Part shown: positions 7,896-16,031 of the stretch, in pieces
How positions within the stretch are numbered: position 1 is the stretch's first letter
How the letters are laid out: each line of letters opens with the position of its first letter
DNA from: Comamonas testosteroni
GTDB lineage: Bacteria > Pseudomonadota > Gammaproteobacteria > Burkholderiales > Burkholderiaceae_C
NCBI RefSeq assembly: GCF_003569915.1
Contig: NZ_KZ984439.1
Coordinates: forward strand, 1-64,000
Direction of reading: 5' to 3'
DNA length: 64,000 nucleotides
Notes under the pieces: model-generated
The model's database searches: none
What the model was told of the DNA's origin: nothing
The model's input: only the letters and a program-made list of their open reading frames with translations
Position numbers and translations under genes: made by a program

Positions 7896-7928
7896 TTTTG
7901 TTCGACTTTGGTTCGATTTTTGTTCGTA
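7896..7928 (+). promoter_or_regulatory. Three tandem 11-bp repeats upstream of ABC transporter
   Basis: TTTTGTTCGAC (7896-7906), TTTGGTTCGAT (7907-7917) and TTTTGTTCGTA (7918-7928) lie head to tail, sharing TTTKGTTCG. An 11-bp period places each GTTCG on the same face of the helix, as for an array of protein-binding sites. It ends 39 bp before the receptor start codon. The Lrp-type regulator encoded at the end of the operon is one candidate ligand; this is inference. Confidence 0.45.
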
Positions 7929-7967
7929 TCAGGTCGAAGTTGATATCCCGATTTCCAGGAGCGGCGT

Positions 7968-8798
7968 ATGGCCAGCAAGTTTTCGATTCTCAAGTCCGTG
8001 GCAGTGGCTGCAAGCCTGTGCATGGGCACCGTGGCCATGGCGCAGGAAACCCCGATGCAGCGCGTGGAGCGCACCAAGACGCTGCGCGTGGGTGTGATCT
8101 CGGGCGCAACGCCTTATTTCCACAAGGATCTGGTCACGCAGAAATGGGGCGGCTTCGGCCCTGACTTTGCCGACAGTCTGGCGCACAAGCTGGGCACCAA
8201 GATCGAGCTGGTGGAGACGACCTGGGGCAACTCGGTGATGGACCTGCAGGCCAACAAGATTGACGTGATGTTCGGCATGGGCCCCACACCGGCGCGCCGC
8301 GAGATGGTGGATTTCTCGGACATGCTGTTCAACAACACGCTGACCGCCGTCTGCAAAAAAGGCTTTGGGCCCGTCAAGACCTGGGAGCAACTGAACGACC
8401 CCAAGGTCAAGATCGTGGTGGACGTAGGCTCCAACCAGGACCAGTACGCTACCAAGATGCTGCCCAAGGCCACGATCTCGCGTCTGGACAGCTCGGGCGC
8501 CGCCTCCATGGCCGTGCAGACCGGCCGCGCCGACTGCCAGATTCTGATGGTGCTGCTGGCCCAGCCGCTGCTGGCCAAGCGGCCCGACATCGGCGCCATG
8601 TTCGTGCCTGAGCCCGTGACCACATCGCCCACCCACATCGGCCTGCCAAAGAGCGCCAACAAGGACTTTGAAAACGCCGTCAACGCCTGGCTCAAGGAAG
8701 CACGTGGCAAGGGCGAGGTGCAGTCCGTCATTGTCAAGAACATGGAAAAGCTCGCCGGTGTAAAGCCTGAGAGCTTCCCCAAGCAAGTCAAGTTCTAA
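7968..8798 (+). CDS. Amino-acid ABC transporter, periplasmic substrate-binding protein
   Basis: A 276-residue family 3 solute-binding protein with a Sec signal peptide (positive MASKFSILK, hydrophobic core, cleavage after AMA at about residue 25). The mature protein shows the family opening RVERTKTLRVGVISGATPYF, then GFGPDFADSLAHKLG and the lobe-linking pattern VDVGSNQDQYATKMLP. It captures a polar or acidic amino acid or a related solute; the exact ligand cannot be read from the sequence. The gene heads a four-gene plus-strand operon (receptor, permease, ATPase, Lrp regulator). A strong hairpin at 8851-8875 follows it, which probably helps make more receptor than membrane subunits. Confidence 0.88.
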   Translation: MASKFSILKSVAVAASLCMGTVAMAQETPMQRVERTKTLRVGVISGATPYFHKDLVTQKWGGFGPDFADSLAHKLGTKIELVETTWGNSVMDLQANKIDVMFGMGPTPARREMVDFSDMLFNNTLTAVCKKGFGPVKTWEQLNDPKVKIVVDVGSNQDQYATKMLPKATISRLDSSGAASMAVQTGRADCQILMVLLAQPLLAKRPDIGAMFVPEPVTTSPTHIGLPKSANKDFENAVNAWLKEARGKGEVQSVIVKNMEKLAGVKPESFPKQVKF

Positions 8799-8850
8799 GA
8801 CCCAAGGCCGCTTGGAGCTTTTCGGCGGCTTGCAGATGGGAATGCATGAG

Positions 8851-8875
8851 CGGCCACCGGCCTGGACGGTGGCCG
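8851..8875 (+). other. Intercistronic hairpin after the binding-protein gene
   Basis: Perfect 9-bp arms CGGCCACCG / CGGTGGCCG with a 7-nt loop and no T-run, lying between the receptor and permease genes. Such hairpins commonly protect the upstream message from 3' decay, giving excess binding protein; that role is inferred here. Confidence 0.6.
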
Positions 8876-8935
8876 TTGCGCGTTTGAAAAAGGCCGTGAA
8901 TCTGAACGATGTCGCGTGCCTTTGGGAGTTGAGAG

Positions 8936-9604
8936 ATGTACGAGTGGGATTTTTCCCTGCTGTGGACCTATAAGACGCTGCTGCTGCAGGGCATTGGCTA
9001 CACGCTGCTGTTCACGGCGATTTGCGTGGTCGGCGGTCTGGCCGTGGGCCTGATTGCGGGTCTGGGTCGGCTGTCCAGCAACAAATGGATCACCGCGCCG
9101 CTGCGCGCTTTTGTGGAAGTATTTCGCTGCACGCCGGTGCTGGTGCAACTGGTGTGGTTCTATTACGCGCTGCCGGTGCTGACCGGTATCGAAATGTCCG
9201 CGCCCATGGCGGCGGGCATCTGTTTGTCGCTGTATGGCGGCGCTTTCTATTCCGAAATCATTCGCGGCGGCATCATCTCCATCGACCCGGGCCAGACCGA
9301 AGCCGGGCAAGCCATTGGCATGACGCGCTTTCAGGTCATGCGCCGCATCATCCTGCCGCAGGCCTTCAAGCGCATGGTGCCGCCGCTGATGAGCCAGTCC
9401 ATCATGCAGCTCAAGAACACCTCGCTGCTATCCGTGCTGGCCGTGCCCGATCTGCTGTACCAGGGCCAGGTCATTGCGCACGACACCTACCGCCCGCTGG
9501 AGGTCTATACCTTTATCGCCGTGGCTTATTTCATCATCCTGCTGCCCGCGACGATGTGGGCCAAGCGGATTGAGCAAAATCACTCTCAAGTCGAGGAGGC
9601 ATAA
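8936..9604 (+). CDS. Amino-acid ABC transporter permease (HisM/GltK type)
   Basis: A 222-residue inner-membrane permease with about five transmembrane helices (first at TLLLQGIGYTLLFTAICVVGG, last at YTFIAVAYFIILLPATMW). The cytoplasmic EAA loop that docks to the ATPase is plain: EAGQAIGMTRFQVMRRIILP near residues 122-141. The periplasmic loop FRCTPVLVQLVWFYY is typical of the polar amino-acid uptake (HisMQ) family. Only one permease is encoded, so it probably works as a homodimer. The ATPase gene follows after 3 bp, indicating tight coupling. Confidence 0.92.
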   Translation: MYEWDFSLLWTYKTLLLQGIGYTLLFTAICVVGGLAVGLIAGLGRLSSNKWITAPLRAFVEVFRCTPVLVQLVWFYYALPVLTGIEMSAPMAAGICLSLYGGAFYSEIIRGGIISIDPGQTEAGQAIGMTRFQVMRRIILPQAFKRMVPPLMSQSIMQLKNTSLLSVLAVPDLLYQGQVIAHDTYRPLEVYTFIAVAYFIILLPATMWAKRIEQNHSQVEEA

Positions 9605-9607
9605 GCA

Positions 9608-10393
9608 ATGTCTGCTCCTGTTATTGAGATCAAAAACCTCAAGAAATCCTTCGGCGATCTGGCCGTCCTCAAAAACATCTCCCTGAGCGTGGAGCGCGGC
9701 ACCGTGGTGGCGCTGATCGGGCCGTCCGGCTCGGGCAAATCCACGCTGCTGCGCTGCGTAAACCTGCTCACCGTGCCCGATGGTGGTGAAATCAAGGTGG
9801 GCGAGCAGTCTCTGGCCTTCAGCGGCAAGGCGACTGAGCTGCCTGGCGACAAGGTGCTGGCGGGCTTCAGGGCGCGCACCGGCATGGTGTTCCAGCACTT
9901 CAATCTGTTCCCGCATATGACGGTGCTGCAGAACGTGATGGAAGGCCCCGTGACCGTACTCAAGAAAAGCCGACGCGAGGCCGAGGCCAAGGCACGGGAA
10001 TTGCTTGCCAAAGTCGGGCTGGCCGAGCGTGCCGACATGTTCCCTGACAAAATGTCCGGAGGTCAGAAACAGCGCGTGGCAATTGCCCGGGCGCTGGCCA
10101 TGGAGCCTTCGGTCATGCTGTTTGACGAGGCCACATCGGCGCTGGACCCCGAATTGGTCGCCGAGGTGCTGGGGGTGATCCAGTCGCTGGCCAGGGAGGG
10201 CATGACCATGATTTTGGTGACGCACGAAATCGCTTTTGCCCGCGAAGTGGCGGACAAGGTCGTCTTCATGCGCGACGGTGTGGTGGTGGAATCGGGTCCA
10301 CCTTCGCAAGTGATTGACAATCCCCAGCAGGAAGCGACCCGCAGTTTTCTGGGCCGGATTCTGGGCAGCAGCCACGCGGCGGCCCGGGCCTGA
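9608..10393 (+). CDS. Amino-acid ABC transporter ATP-binding protein (GlnQ type)
   Basis: A 261-residue ABC ATPase. Walker A is GPSGSGKST (38-46), the Q-loop lies in VFQHFNLFPHMTV (from 94), the signature is MSGGQKQRVAIARAL (149-163), Walker B is LFDEATSALD (171-180), and the switch histidine is in LVTHEIAFA. This set and the length match the GlnQ/HisP subfamily. It energises the permease encoded 3 bp upstream. An Lrp-type regulator gene follows after 26 bp, so transport and its control are probably co-transcribed. Confidence 0.95.
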   Translation: MSAPVIEIKNLKKSFGDLAVLKNISLSVERGTVVALIGPSGSGKSTLLRCVNLLTVPDGGEIKVGEQSLAFSGKATELPGDKVLAGFRARTGMVFQHFNLFPHMTVLQNVMEGPVTVLKKSRREAEAKARELLAKVGLAERADMFPDKMSGGQKQRVAIARALAMEPSVMLFDEATSALDPELVAEVLGVIQSLAREGMTMILVTHEIAFAREVADKVVFMRDGVVVESGPPSQVIDNPQQEATRSFLGRILGSSHAAARA

Positions 10394-10419
10394 GCACCCG
10401 ATCAAGGAACCGACAAGCA

Positions 10420-10893
10420 ATGGAATATCGACTCGACGAAACCGACCGCCAGCTGCTGCGCCTGTTGCAGACCAATGCGCGTGCCTCCACCGCGCACCTG
10501 GCCCGGCAGATGAACCTGGCGCGCACCACGGTGGTGGCGCGCATCGCCAAACTGGAGCAGGAAGGCGTGATTGCCGGCTACGGCGTGCGCCTGGGCTCTC
10601 GCATGGAACAGTCCGCCGTGCGCGCGTACTGCGGCATTCGCGTGCTGCCCAAGACCGCCACTTCGGTCATGCAGGCGCTCAATCGCTTCACTGAAGTGGA
10701 AGAAGTCTCCGCCGTCAGCGGCCAGTACGACTACATGGTGTTTGTGCGCTGCGAAAGCAATGAAAAGCTGGACGCGCTGCTGGACCGCATCGGCCTGATC
10801 GACGGCATTCAGCAGACCTACACCTCGGTGGTCCTGAGCCGCAAGATCGACCGCCGCACGACGGCGGAAGTCGTGGCGCAGCCCGCAAGCTAA
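10420..10893 (+). CDS. Lrp/AsnC-family transcriptional regulator
   Basis: A 157-residue Lrp-type regulator: N-terminal HTH (LDETDRQLLRLLQTNARAST, then NLARTTVVARIAKLEQEGVI) and a C-terminal RAM (ligand-binding) domain with VEEVSAVSGQYDYMVFVRC. These proteins form octamers that respond to amino acids. Being last in the transporter operon, it most likely senses the transported amino acid or a derivative and controls this operon. The 11-bp repeats at 7896-7928 are a possible target. The first residues MEYRLDETDRQLLRLLQ fit the family, so the ATG at 10420 is secure. Confidence 0.93.
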   Translation: MEYRLDETDRQLLRLLQTNARASTAHLARQMNLARTTVVARIAKLEQEGVIAGYGVRLGSRMEQSAVRAYCGIRVLPKTATSVMQALNRFTEVEEVSAVSGQYDYMVFVRCESNEKLDALLDRIGLIDGIQQTYTSVVLSRKIDRRTTAEVVAQPAS

Positions 10894-10908
10894 AAGCGAT
10901 ACTGGGCC

Positions 10909-11235
10909 ATGAGTCAATCATTCCATGACGACGACTGGCCCAGTGAGCAGGAGTATTGCGACTACCTGGCAGCAGAGCGCCATCTGTTTGCCTTTGTGCT
11001 GCGCGAGCACGGCGGCTTTTCTGCACCAGAGGCCGAGCGCGAAGCCCTGTTGCGCTACCCCTATGAGCCACCAGAGGCTGAATATCGCGGCCTGATTTTT
11101 CATGATGAATCATGGCACTGGGCCATGCTGAGGCTGCATGGCGAAGGCTATTGGTGGGATCGGCCAGAGTTGTTAGAACCAGATCCCGCTTATCGGCGTG
11201 AGGCAGCCGGGCTGGATTTTGGGGAAGGCAACTGA
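10909..11235 (+). CDS. Hypothetical acidic protein, 108 aa
   Basis: Not recognised. The product is small, acidic and rich in aromatic residues (FHDDDWPSEQEYCDYLAAER, then HDESWHWAMLRLHGEGYWW). There is no signal peptide, membrane helix or obvious motif. It starts 15 bp after the Lrp gene and is followed on the same strand by two more small unrecognised genes (11295, 11720). The three may form a small operon or trail the transporter operon. Its composition resembles that of small immunity or anti-toxin-like proteins, but nothing in the sequence proves this. Confidence 0.6.
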   Translation: MSQSFHDDDWPSEQEYCDYLAAERHLFAFVLREHGGFSAPEAEREALLRYPYEPPEAEYRGLIFHDESWHWAMLRLHGEGYWWDRPELLEPDPAYRREAAGLDFGEGN

Positions 11236-11294
11236 ATGCCACCCAGAGCGACAGCGCATTGCAGACCTTGCCATTTGAGAAGGAGAAGCTCCGC

Positions 11295-11705
11295 ATGAAA
11301 GACTTCAGCAAACTCAACGATACCGAGCACATGCTGCAATGGCTGGCCGATCAGCCCTACGAGGAAATCTTTGGCGAAGTGCAGGGCATGCTGGCCCAGC
11401 AGGTTCCGGGTTCCGTGCTTGAATCCTTTGTGGTCACTTCGGAGCCCCAATGGCTGACCGGGGCTCGCAAGTCTGAAGACGAAGAGGAAAAAGTCATTCT
11501 GGTGCGCACCGGTCTGGCTTTTGAGTTTGAGCTGGCCGTGCGTGGCAATGGCGAGTTGCATGAACTCAGCGGCGTCTTCAGCTGGGCTGCTGGTGCCATG
11601 GATGAGCCAGAGAATCGCCACCAGCGCTGCTGGCTCGATATTGGCGGCACGCTGGACGAGTTTGGCGCATCAGGCTCACTCAAAGAGCGTGTGCAGAGCA
11701 TGTAA
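11295..11705 (+). CDS. Hypothetical protein, 136 aa
   Basis: Not recognised. It starts at the ATG at 11295, preceded by AAGGAGAAG at good spacing; an upstream TTG at 11259 is less likely. The protein is acidic (MKDFSKLNDTEHMLQWLADQ; later KSEDEEEKVILVRTGLAFEF) and looks soluble, with alternating strands in the second half. The gene lies 59 bp after the 108-aa gene and 14 bp before the 95-aa gene. No function is proposed. Confidence 0.6.
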   Translation: MKDFSKLNDTEHMLQWLADQPYEEIFGEVQGMLAQQVPGSVLESFVVTSEPQWLTGARKSEDEEEKVILVRTGLAFEFELAVRGNGELHELSGVFSWAAGAMDEPENRHQRCWLDIGGTLDEFGASGSLKERVQSM

Positions 11706-11719
11706 GAGGGCAAGTCTTG

Positions 11720-12007
11720 ATGCAGCCTTGTTTTGCCGTCGATTTCAACGAGCTGCTGGAGCATGATCTGCTCATGCTGTCCCAGACCGATGAGCGTCTG
11801 GACATCAACGGCTTGCCGGTGCAACTGGTGGAAGGTCTGTCTGTAAAAGTGCAGGAAGAGAGCCGCTATGCAGACGGCACGCATGAGCTGCTTTGGGCGC
11901 ATGGCGTGGTCGAAGCCAACCAGAGCGGCAACTGGAGCCATGTCAAATGGTGTTGCCGTCTGGATGCTAATGGAATCTCAGCGCTTACAGAAAACGGCTT
12001 GCCCTGA
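11720..12007 (+). CDS. Hypothetical protein, 95 aa
   Basis: Not recognised. The ATG at 11720 directly follows a TTG at 11717; either could start translation. The product begins MQPCFAVDFNELLEHDLLML and is acidic, with a beta-rich look (DINGLPVQLVEGLSVKVQEE). The 3' end overlaps the convergent DadA-like gene by 23 bp. It is the last of three adjacent small genes. Confidence 0.55.
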   Translation: MQPCFAVDFNELLEHDLLMLSQTDERLDINGLPVQLVEGLSVKVQEESRYADGTHELLWAHGVVEANQSGNWSHVKWCCRLDANGISALTENGLP

Positions 12008-13256
12008 AAGGGTGAGGGTCCAGCGGCGTTTGCGCATCGGCCAGCATCATCGCCGCCAGCAGCGCCGCCGTGCCTGGGCCGGTGCTAAAGCCAATATGCT
12101 GATGGCCGAAGGCCAGCCACAGGCCGGGGCGGCCCGGCATCTGGTCAATGATGGGGCGGCTGTCGGGCAGAGTGGGGCGGCGGCCCATCCATAGCGGGTG
12201 CTGCAGGCGCTCGCCCAGCGGCAAAGCCTGGCGCGCAGCGGCTTCGGCCACATCCAGCTGTACGGGCTTCATGGGCGCATCGCAGCGGTTCAATTCGACG
12301 CCGGTGGAAAGGCGCAGGCCTTGCTCCATGGGCGAGAGCACATAGCCGCCTGCGGTGTCATAGATGGGGCGCTGCAGGGCGCTGGCAGCGCTGCCTGTGT
12401 TGCCCGCTGCGTAATGCATGTGGTAGCCGCGCTCAAAGCCCATGGGAATGTCCACGCCCAGCTCGGCCATGAATTTTGGGCTCCAGGGGCCCAGTGCGAC
12501 GACGACGCGGCCAAACTCCTGCGCTAAATGGCTGGCGTCAATCACCTGCCAGCGGCCATTGTTGGTCTGGCGCACGGTGCGCAGATCGGTGGTCTGCAGC
12601 TTGCCGCCGCGTGCGACAAAAGCATCGGCATAGGCCTTGACCACAGCGCCGGGGCTGTTGACCGAATAGGTATCCTTGATCCACAGCGCCTTGGCAAACA
12701 CGGGCTTGAGAACTGGCTCCAGGTCGCGCAGTTCGGCCTCATTGAGTGTCTGCGTGGTAATGCCGAATTGCGCCATGGTCTCGCGCCCCAGTTGTGCGCC
12801 GGGCGCATCAAAGGCCTGGGCCGAGCGGTAGAGAAACAGCCAGCCGTTGTCGCGCAGGCGGTGCTGCTCGCCGACCTCTTGCAACAGGCGCTGATGCTCG
12901 GCGGTGGACAGGCGGATCAGCCCGTCAAGCGCTGCGGTGGTCTCAGCAAACACGCTCTGGCGGGCATTGGCCACAAAGCCCAGCGCCCAGCGCAGATGGC
13001 TGGCAATAAAAGCCGGGTTGTAGCGAAAGCCCGCGCCCTTGTTCTTGAGCAGGCCGGGCAGGGTGCCCCAGAGTTTGGGGTGGTTGAAAGGCATGAGTGA
13101 GCTGCGCGCAATCACGCCTGCATTGCCGTACGAAGTTTCCAGCCCCGGCGCGCGCCGGTCCATCAGCGTGACGGCCATGCCGCGGCGCTGCAATTCCAAG
13201 GCCGTTGCCACGCCGACCATGCCGGCGCCAAGAACGGCCACTGTGTTGTCTGTCAT
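11985..13256 (-). CDS. D-amino-acid dehydrogenase-like FAD oxidoreductase (DadA family)
   Basis: A 423-residue FAD enzyme of the DAO/DadA superfamily. It has the N-terminal dinucleotide fold VAVLGAGMVGVATALELQRR (6-25), the DadA-type ETSYGNAGVIARSS loop at about residue 40, and the C-terminal GxG region WLAFGHQHIGFSTGPGTA that closes the FAD site. DadA enzymes deaminate D-amino acids, passing electrons to the respiratory chain. The substrate here is not evident and may be another secondary amine. The gene is monocistronic and convergent with the small genes at 10909-12007. The acylase gene at 13481 is divergent, with a 224-bp shared upstream region. Confidence 0.85.
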   Translation of the reverse strand: MTDNTVAVLGAGMVGVATALELQRRGMAVTLMDRRAPGLETSYGNAGVIARSSLMPFNHPKLWGTLPGLLKNKGAGFRYNPAFIASHLRWALGFVANARQSVFAETTAALDGLIRLSTAEHQRLLQEVGEQHRLRDNGWLFLYRSAQAFDAPGAQLGRETMAQFGITTQTLNEAELRDLEPVLKPVFAKALWIKDTYSVNSPGAVVKAYADAFVARGGKLQTTDLRTVRQTNNGRWQVIDASHLAQEFGRVVVALGPWSPKFMAELGVDIPMGFERGYHMHYAAGNTGSAASALQRPIYDTAGGYVLSPMEQGLRLSTGVELNRCDAPMKPVQLDVAEAAARQALPLGERLQHPLWMGRRPTLPDSRPIIDQMPGRPGLWLAFGHQHIGFSTGPGTAALLAAMMLADAQTPLDPHPFRASRFL

Positions 13257-13480
13257 GAGAAAGCCCGCAGCACAACCTTGTGCTGCGCGGTTGAGAGTCC
13301 AAAAACGCGGGGTGTATTGTCGGCGCTAAATCGCAGAGCCCAAGGGTTTACGGCAGGACATTGTTCAGCGTGATTTCAGAACCTCGGTATTTATGCTTGC
13401 TATGCACCAAGTCAGTGCCTTTCTATGCTGGAGTGCTCATGCGCCGCATGAGATACACCCATATCAATGGAGGGGACGCG

Positions 13481-15973
13481 ATGATCCAGACAGTGTTTCG
13501 CAGTTCGTGGAGGTCTTTGTCACTGGTTGCTGCGGCTGCACTTGCTGCCTGCGGTGGTTCGGACAGCCCTGCACCCGAGGCCCAGAGCAAGTACAAGGCC
13601 GAGATTCGGCGTACCACCATGGGCGTGCCCCACATCAAGGCGCAGGATTGGGGTGGCCTGGGCTATGGATCCGGTTATGCCCAGGCGCAGGACAATCTTT
13701 GCACGCTGGCGGACTCGTTTGTGACCTATCGGGGAGAGCGTTCCCAGTATTTCGGCGGTGATGCGACGGCTGTGTACGACAGCACCATAGACCGGCCACG
13801 CAATATCGACTCGGACTTTTTCTTCCGTCATGTCGTCTCGGCGGACATGATTGCGCAGATGGAAAAAGCGCAGCCCGACAACTTGCTGCAGCTGGTTGAC
13901 GGCTACGTGGCAGGCTATAACCGCCTGCTGGCGGAGACGAAAAAAGGCGGTGACCGCCATGCGGCCTGTGCCAAGGAGGCCTGGCTGCAGCCGATCACGA
14001 ACGACGATGTCTGGCGGCGCATGTACACGGCCAATCTGGCGGGCGGCCTGAGCAATTTTGTTGCGGCCATTGCCAATGCCCAGCCACCGGCAGCCACGAA
14101 AACAGCTGCATTGAGCAGCAAGCCCAGCGCTAAAGCCAAAAGCCTGCGTGCCAAAGAAGCCAAGGCCGCAGAGGTGCAGCTGGCCATGCTCAAGCCCGGC
14201 ACTGTGAAGACTCCCGCCTTGCAGGTCGGTGGCACCACAGGCATCGGCAGCAATATGTATGGCTTTGGTCAGCAGGTCACGGGTGGCGACAGCAGTGTGC
14301 TGTTCGGCAACCCGCACTGGTACTGGAAGGGGCCAGACCGCTTCTATCAGCAGCAGCTCACCATCCCCGGCAAGATGGATGTCAGCGGTGCGTCGTTCCT
14401 TGGCATGCCGCTGGTGCTGATCGGGTTCAACAACGATGTGGCATGGAGCCATACCGTCTCCACAGCCCGGCGGTTTGGATTCTTCTTCTATCAGCTCTCG
14501 TCCAGTGACCCGACACAGTACATGCGCGACGGCCAGCCCAAGGCCATGCAGGCCAGCGAGATCAGCGTCAAGGTGCGCAATGCTTCGGGCGGCACAGATA
14601 CCGTCAAACGCACGCTCTACAAGACCGAGCATGGCCCCGTGCTGACATTGGCGGCGATGAACCCCGCCCTGGGCTGGAATAGCCAGTATGTGCTGGCCAT
14701 CCGAGATATCAATGCCTACAACTTTCGCACTTTCCGCAACTGGTTGCGCTGGAATCAGGCCAAGTCTCTGGACGAGTTTATTCAGATTCAGAAGGAAGAA
14801 GCCGCCATCCCCTGGGTCAACACAGTCGCGGCGGGACGGGGAAGTGCGCAGGTCTGGTATGCCGATATTGGCGCCGTGCCCAATGCGCCGCCAGCCCTGC
14901 TCAAGGCCTGTGCTTCGCCTTTGTCAGCTGCATTGAACGCGAGCCTGCCCGAAGTGCCGGTGCTGGTGGGCAGCAGCAGCCAGTGTGACTGGGTCAAGGA
15001 TGCAGATTCTGTGCAGGATGGCGCGATTGGCCCTGCGCGCATGCCCAGCCTCAAGCGCGACGACTATGTAGGGAATATGAATGACAGTTACTGGCTGTCC
15101 AACGCTAAAGCCCCGCTGACAGGCTATCCGTCCATCTTCGGCTCGACGTCTTCCGCGCAAAGCTTGCGCACGAGGCTGGGTCACACCATGGCTTTGCAGC
15201 GTCTTGAGGGTTCCGATGGCTATGCAGGCAAGAACGCCAGCAGCGAGATCGTGCGCCAGATGGTTCTGGATAGCCGAATCTATTCCACCAAGTTCAAGGA
15301 CGAAGCTCTGCAACTGGTCTGTGACAAGGCCACGGTTTCTGTCAGCGGCACCGAGGTGCCTGTGACTGAAGCCTGCCAGGTGCTGATGCAGTGGAATGGC
15401 GTGGGCGATAGCCAGGCCAAGGGCTCGCACATCTGGGACGAGTTCTGGTCACGTGTGGCGAGCCAGATCAAGGCCACCGAGCTGTATCAAACCCCGTTCA
15501 GCAGCAGTGACCCGATCAACACGCCCAATGGCATCAAGGCGTCAGCACAAAGTGCGCTGAAGTTCGCTTTTGGCCAGGCGGTGCAGGCGGTCAACACAGG
15601 TGGTGTCGCCATGGCGGCTGAGCGTGGCAGTCTGCTGTATTCCAAAAAGGCTGGAACGACGACAGCGCTGTACGGCGGCTGCGGCAATGTGGGCTACTTC
15701 ACCATCAACTGTTCGGAAAACAGCATCAGCTCAGGCAATTACTCCATGGACGGTCAGCCCCATGGCAATAGCTATATGCAGGTGGTGAGCTTTCCTGCAG
15801 CCGGAGTGGAGGCTCATACCTTCCTGACCTTCTCTTTGTCCGATGATCCGAAGAACCCGCACTATGCGGACTACACCCAGGCTTACGGTGCCAAGCAATG
15901 GGTGCGCCAGCCGTTTACGGATTCGGCCATCGCCGCTGACAAAAACTACAGTACCCAGACTGTGAGTGAGTAA
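13481..15973 (+). CDS. Penicillin/acyl-homoserine-lactone acylase family lipoprotein
   Basis: An 830-residue Ntn-hydrolase precursor that cleaves amide-linked acyl groups. It begins at the ATG at 13481, just after GGAGGGG. Residues 1-23 are a lipoprotein signal with lipobox LAAC and acylated Cys. The alpha chain follows, with RTTMGVPHIKAQDWGGLGYG and YAQAQDNL typical of the family. Then comes an Ala/Lys-rich linker (about 200-240, AKAKSLRAKEAKAAE). The autoprocessing site GTTGIGSNMYGFG has Ser257 as the expected N-terminal nucleophile of the beta chain. GNPHWYWKGPDRFY and NNDVAWSHTVSTARRFGFF are further family blocks. The likely substrates are N-acyl amides such as acyl-homoserine lactones or beta-lactams; a lipoprotein anchor would place it in the periplasm or outer membrane. 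A terminator follows 20 bp after the stop. Confidence 0.88.
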   Translation: MIQTVFRSSWRSLSLVAAAALAACGGSDSPAPEAQSKYKAEIRRTTMGVPHIKAQDWGGLGYGSGYAQAQDNLCTLADSFVTYRGERSQYFGGDATAVYDSTIDRPRNIDSDFFFRHVVSADMIAQMEKAQPDNLLQLVDGYVAGYNRLLAETKKGGDRHAACAKEAWLQPITNDDVWRRMYTANLAGGLSNFVAAIANAQPPAATKTAALSSKPSAKAKSLRAKEAKAAEVQLAMLKPGTVKTPALQVGGTTGIGSNMYGFGQQVTGGDSSVLFGNPHWYWKGPDRFYQQQLTIPGKMDVSGASFLGMPLVLIGFNNDVAWSHTVSTARRFGFFFYQLSSSDPTQYMRDGQPKAMQASEISVKVRNASGGTDTVKRTLYKTEHGPVLTLAAMNPALGWNSQYVLAIRDINAYNFRTFRNWLRWNQAKSLDEFIQIQKEEAAIPWVNTVAAGRGSAQVWYADIGAVPNAPPALLKACASPLSAALNASLPEVPVLVGSSSQCDWVKDADSVQDGAIGPARMPSLKRDDYVGNMNDSYWLSNAKAPLTGYPSIFGSTSSAQSLRTRLGHTMALQRLEGSDGYAGKNASSEIVRQMVLDSRIYSTKFKDEALQLVCDKATVSVSGTEVPVTEACQVLMQWNGVGDSQAKGSHIWDEFWSRVASQIKATELYQTPFSSSDPINTPNGIKASAQSALKFAFGQAVQAVNTGGVAMAAERGSLLYSKKAGTTTALYGGCGNVGYFTINCSENSISSGNYSMDGQPHGNSYMQVVSFPAAGVEAHTFLTFSLSDDPKNPHYADYTQAYGAKQWVRQPFTDSAIAADKNYSTQTVSE

Positions 15974-15993
15974 ACATCTGAGGGAATGAAAAA

Positions 15994-16017
15994 GGGAGCC
16001 TTTCGGCTCCCTTTTTT
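15994..16017. terminator. Terminator between acylase and selD
   Basis: GGGAGCC / GGCTCCC stem with TTTC loop and TTTTTT tail on the plus strand. The minus strand also shows a T-rich tail, so it may serve both convergent genes (acylase on +, selD ending at 16032 on -). Confidence 0.9.
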
Positions 16018-16031
16018 GTAGCTGCCTGCGC

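Larger units (their letters stand above)
7495..7967. other. 473-bp gene-free stretch before the ABC transporter
   Basis: No convincing gene was found in either strand. It holds repeat copy D (7588-7640) and, just upstream of the receptor gene, three tandem 11-bp units (7896-7928). The stretch 7830-7930 is more AT-rich than its surroundings and probably contains the transporter promoter. The receptor gene's ribosome-binding site CCAGGAG precedes the ATG by 6-7 nt. Confidence 0.5.
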
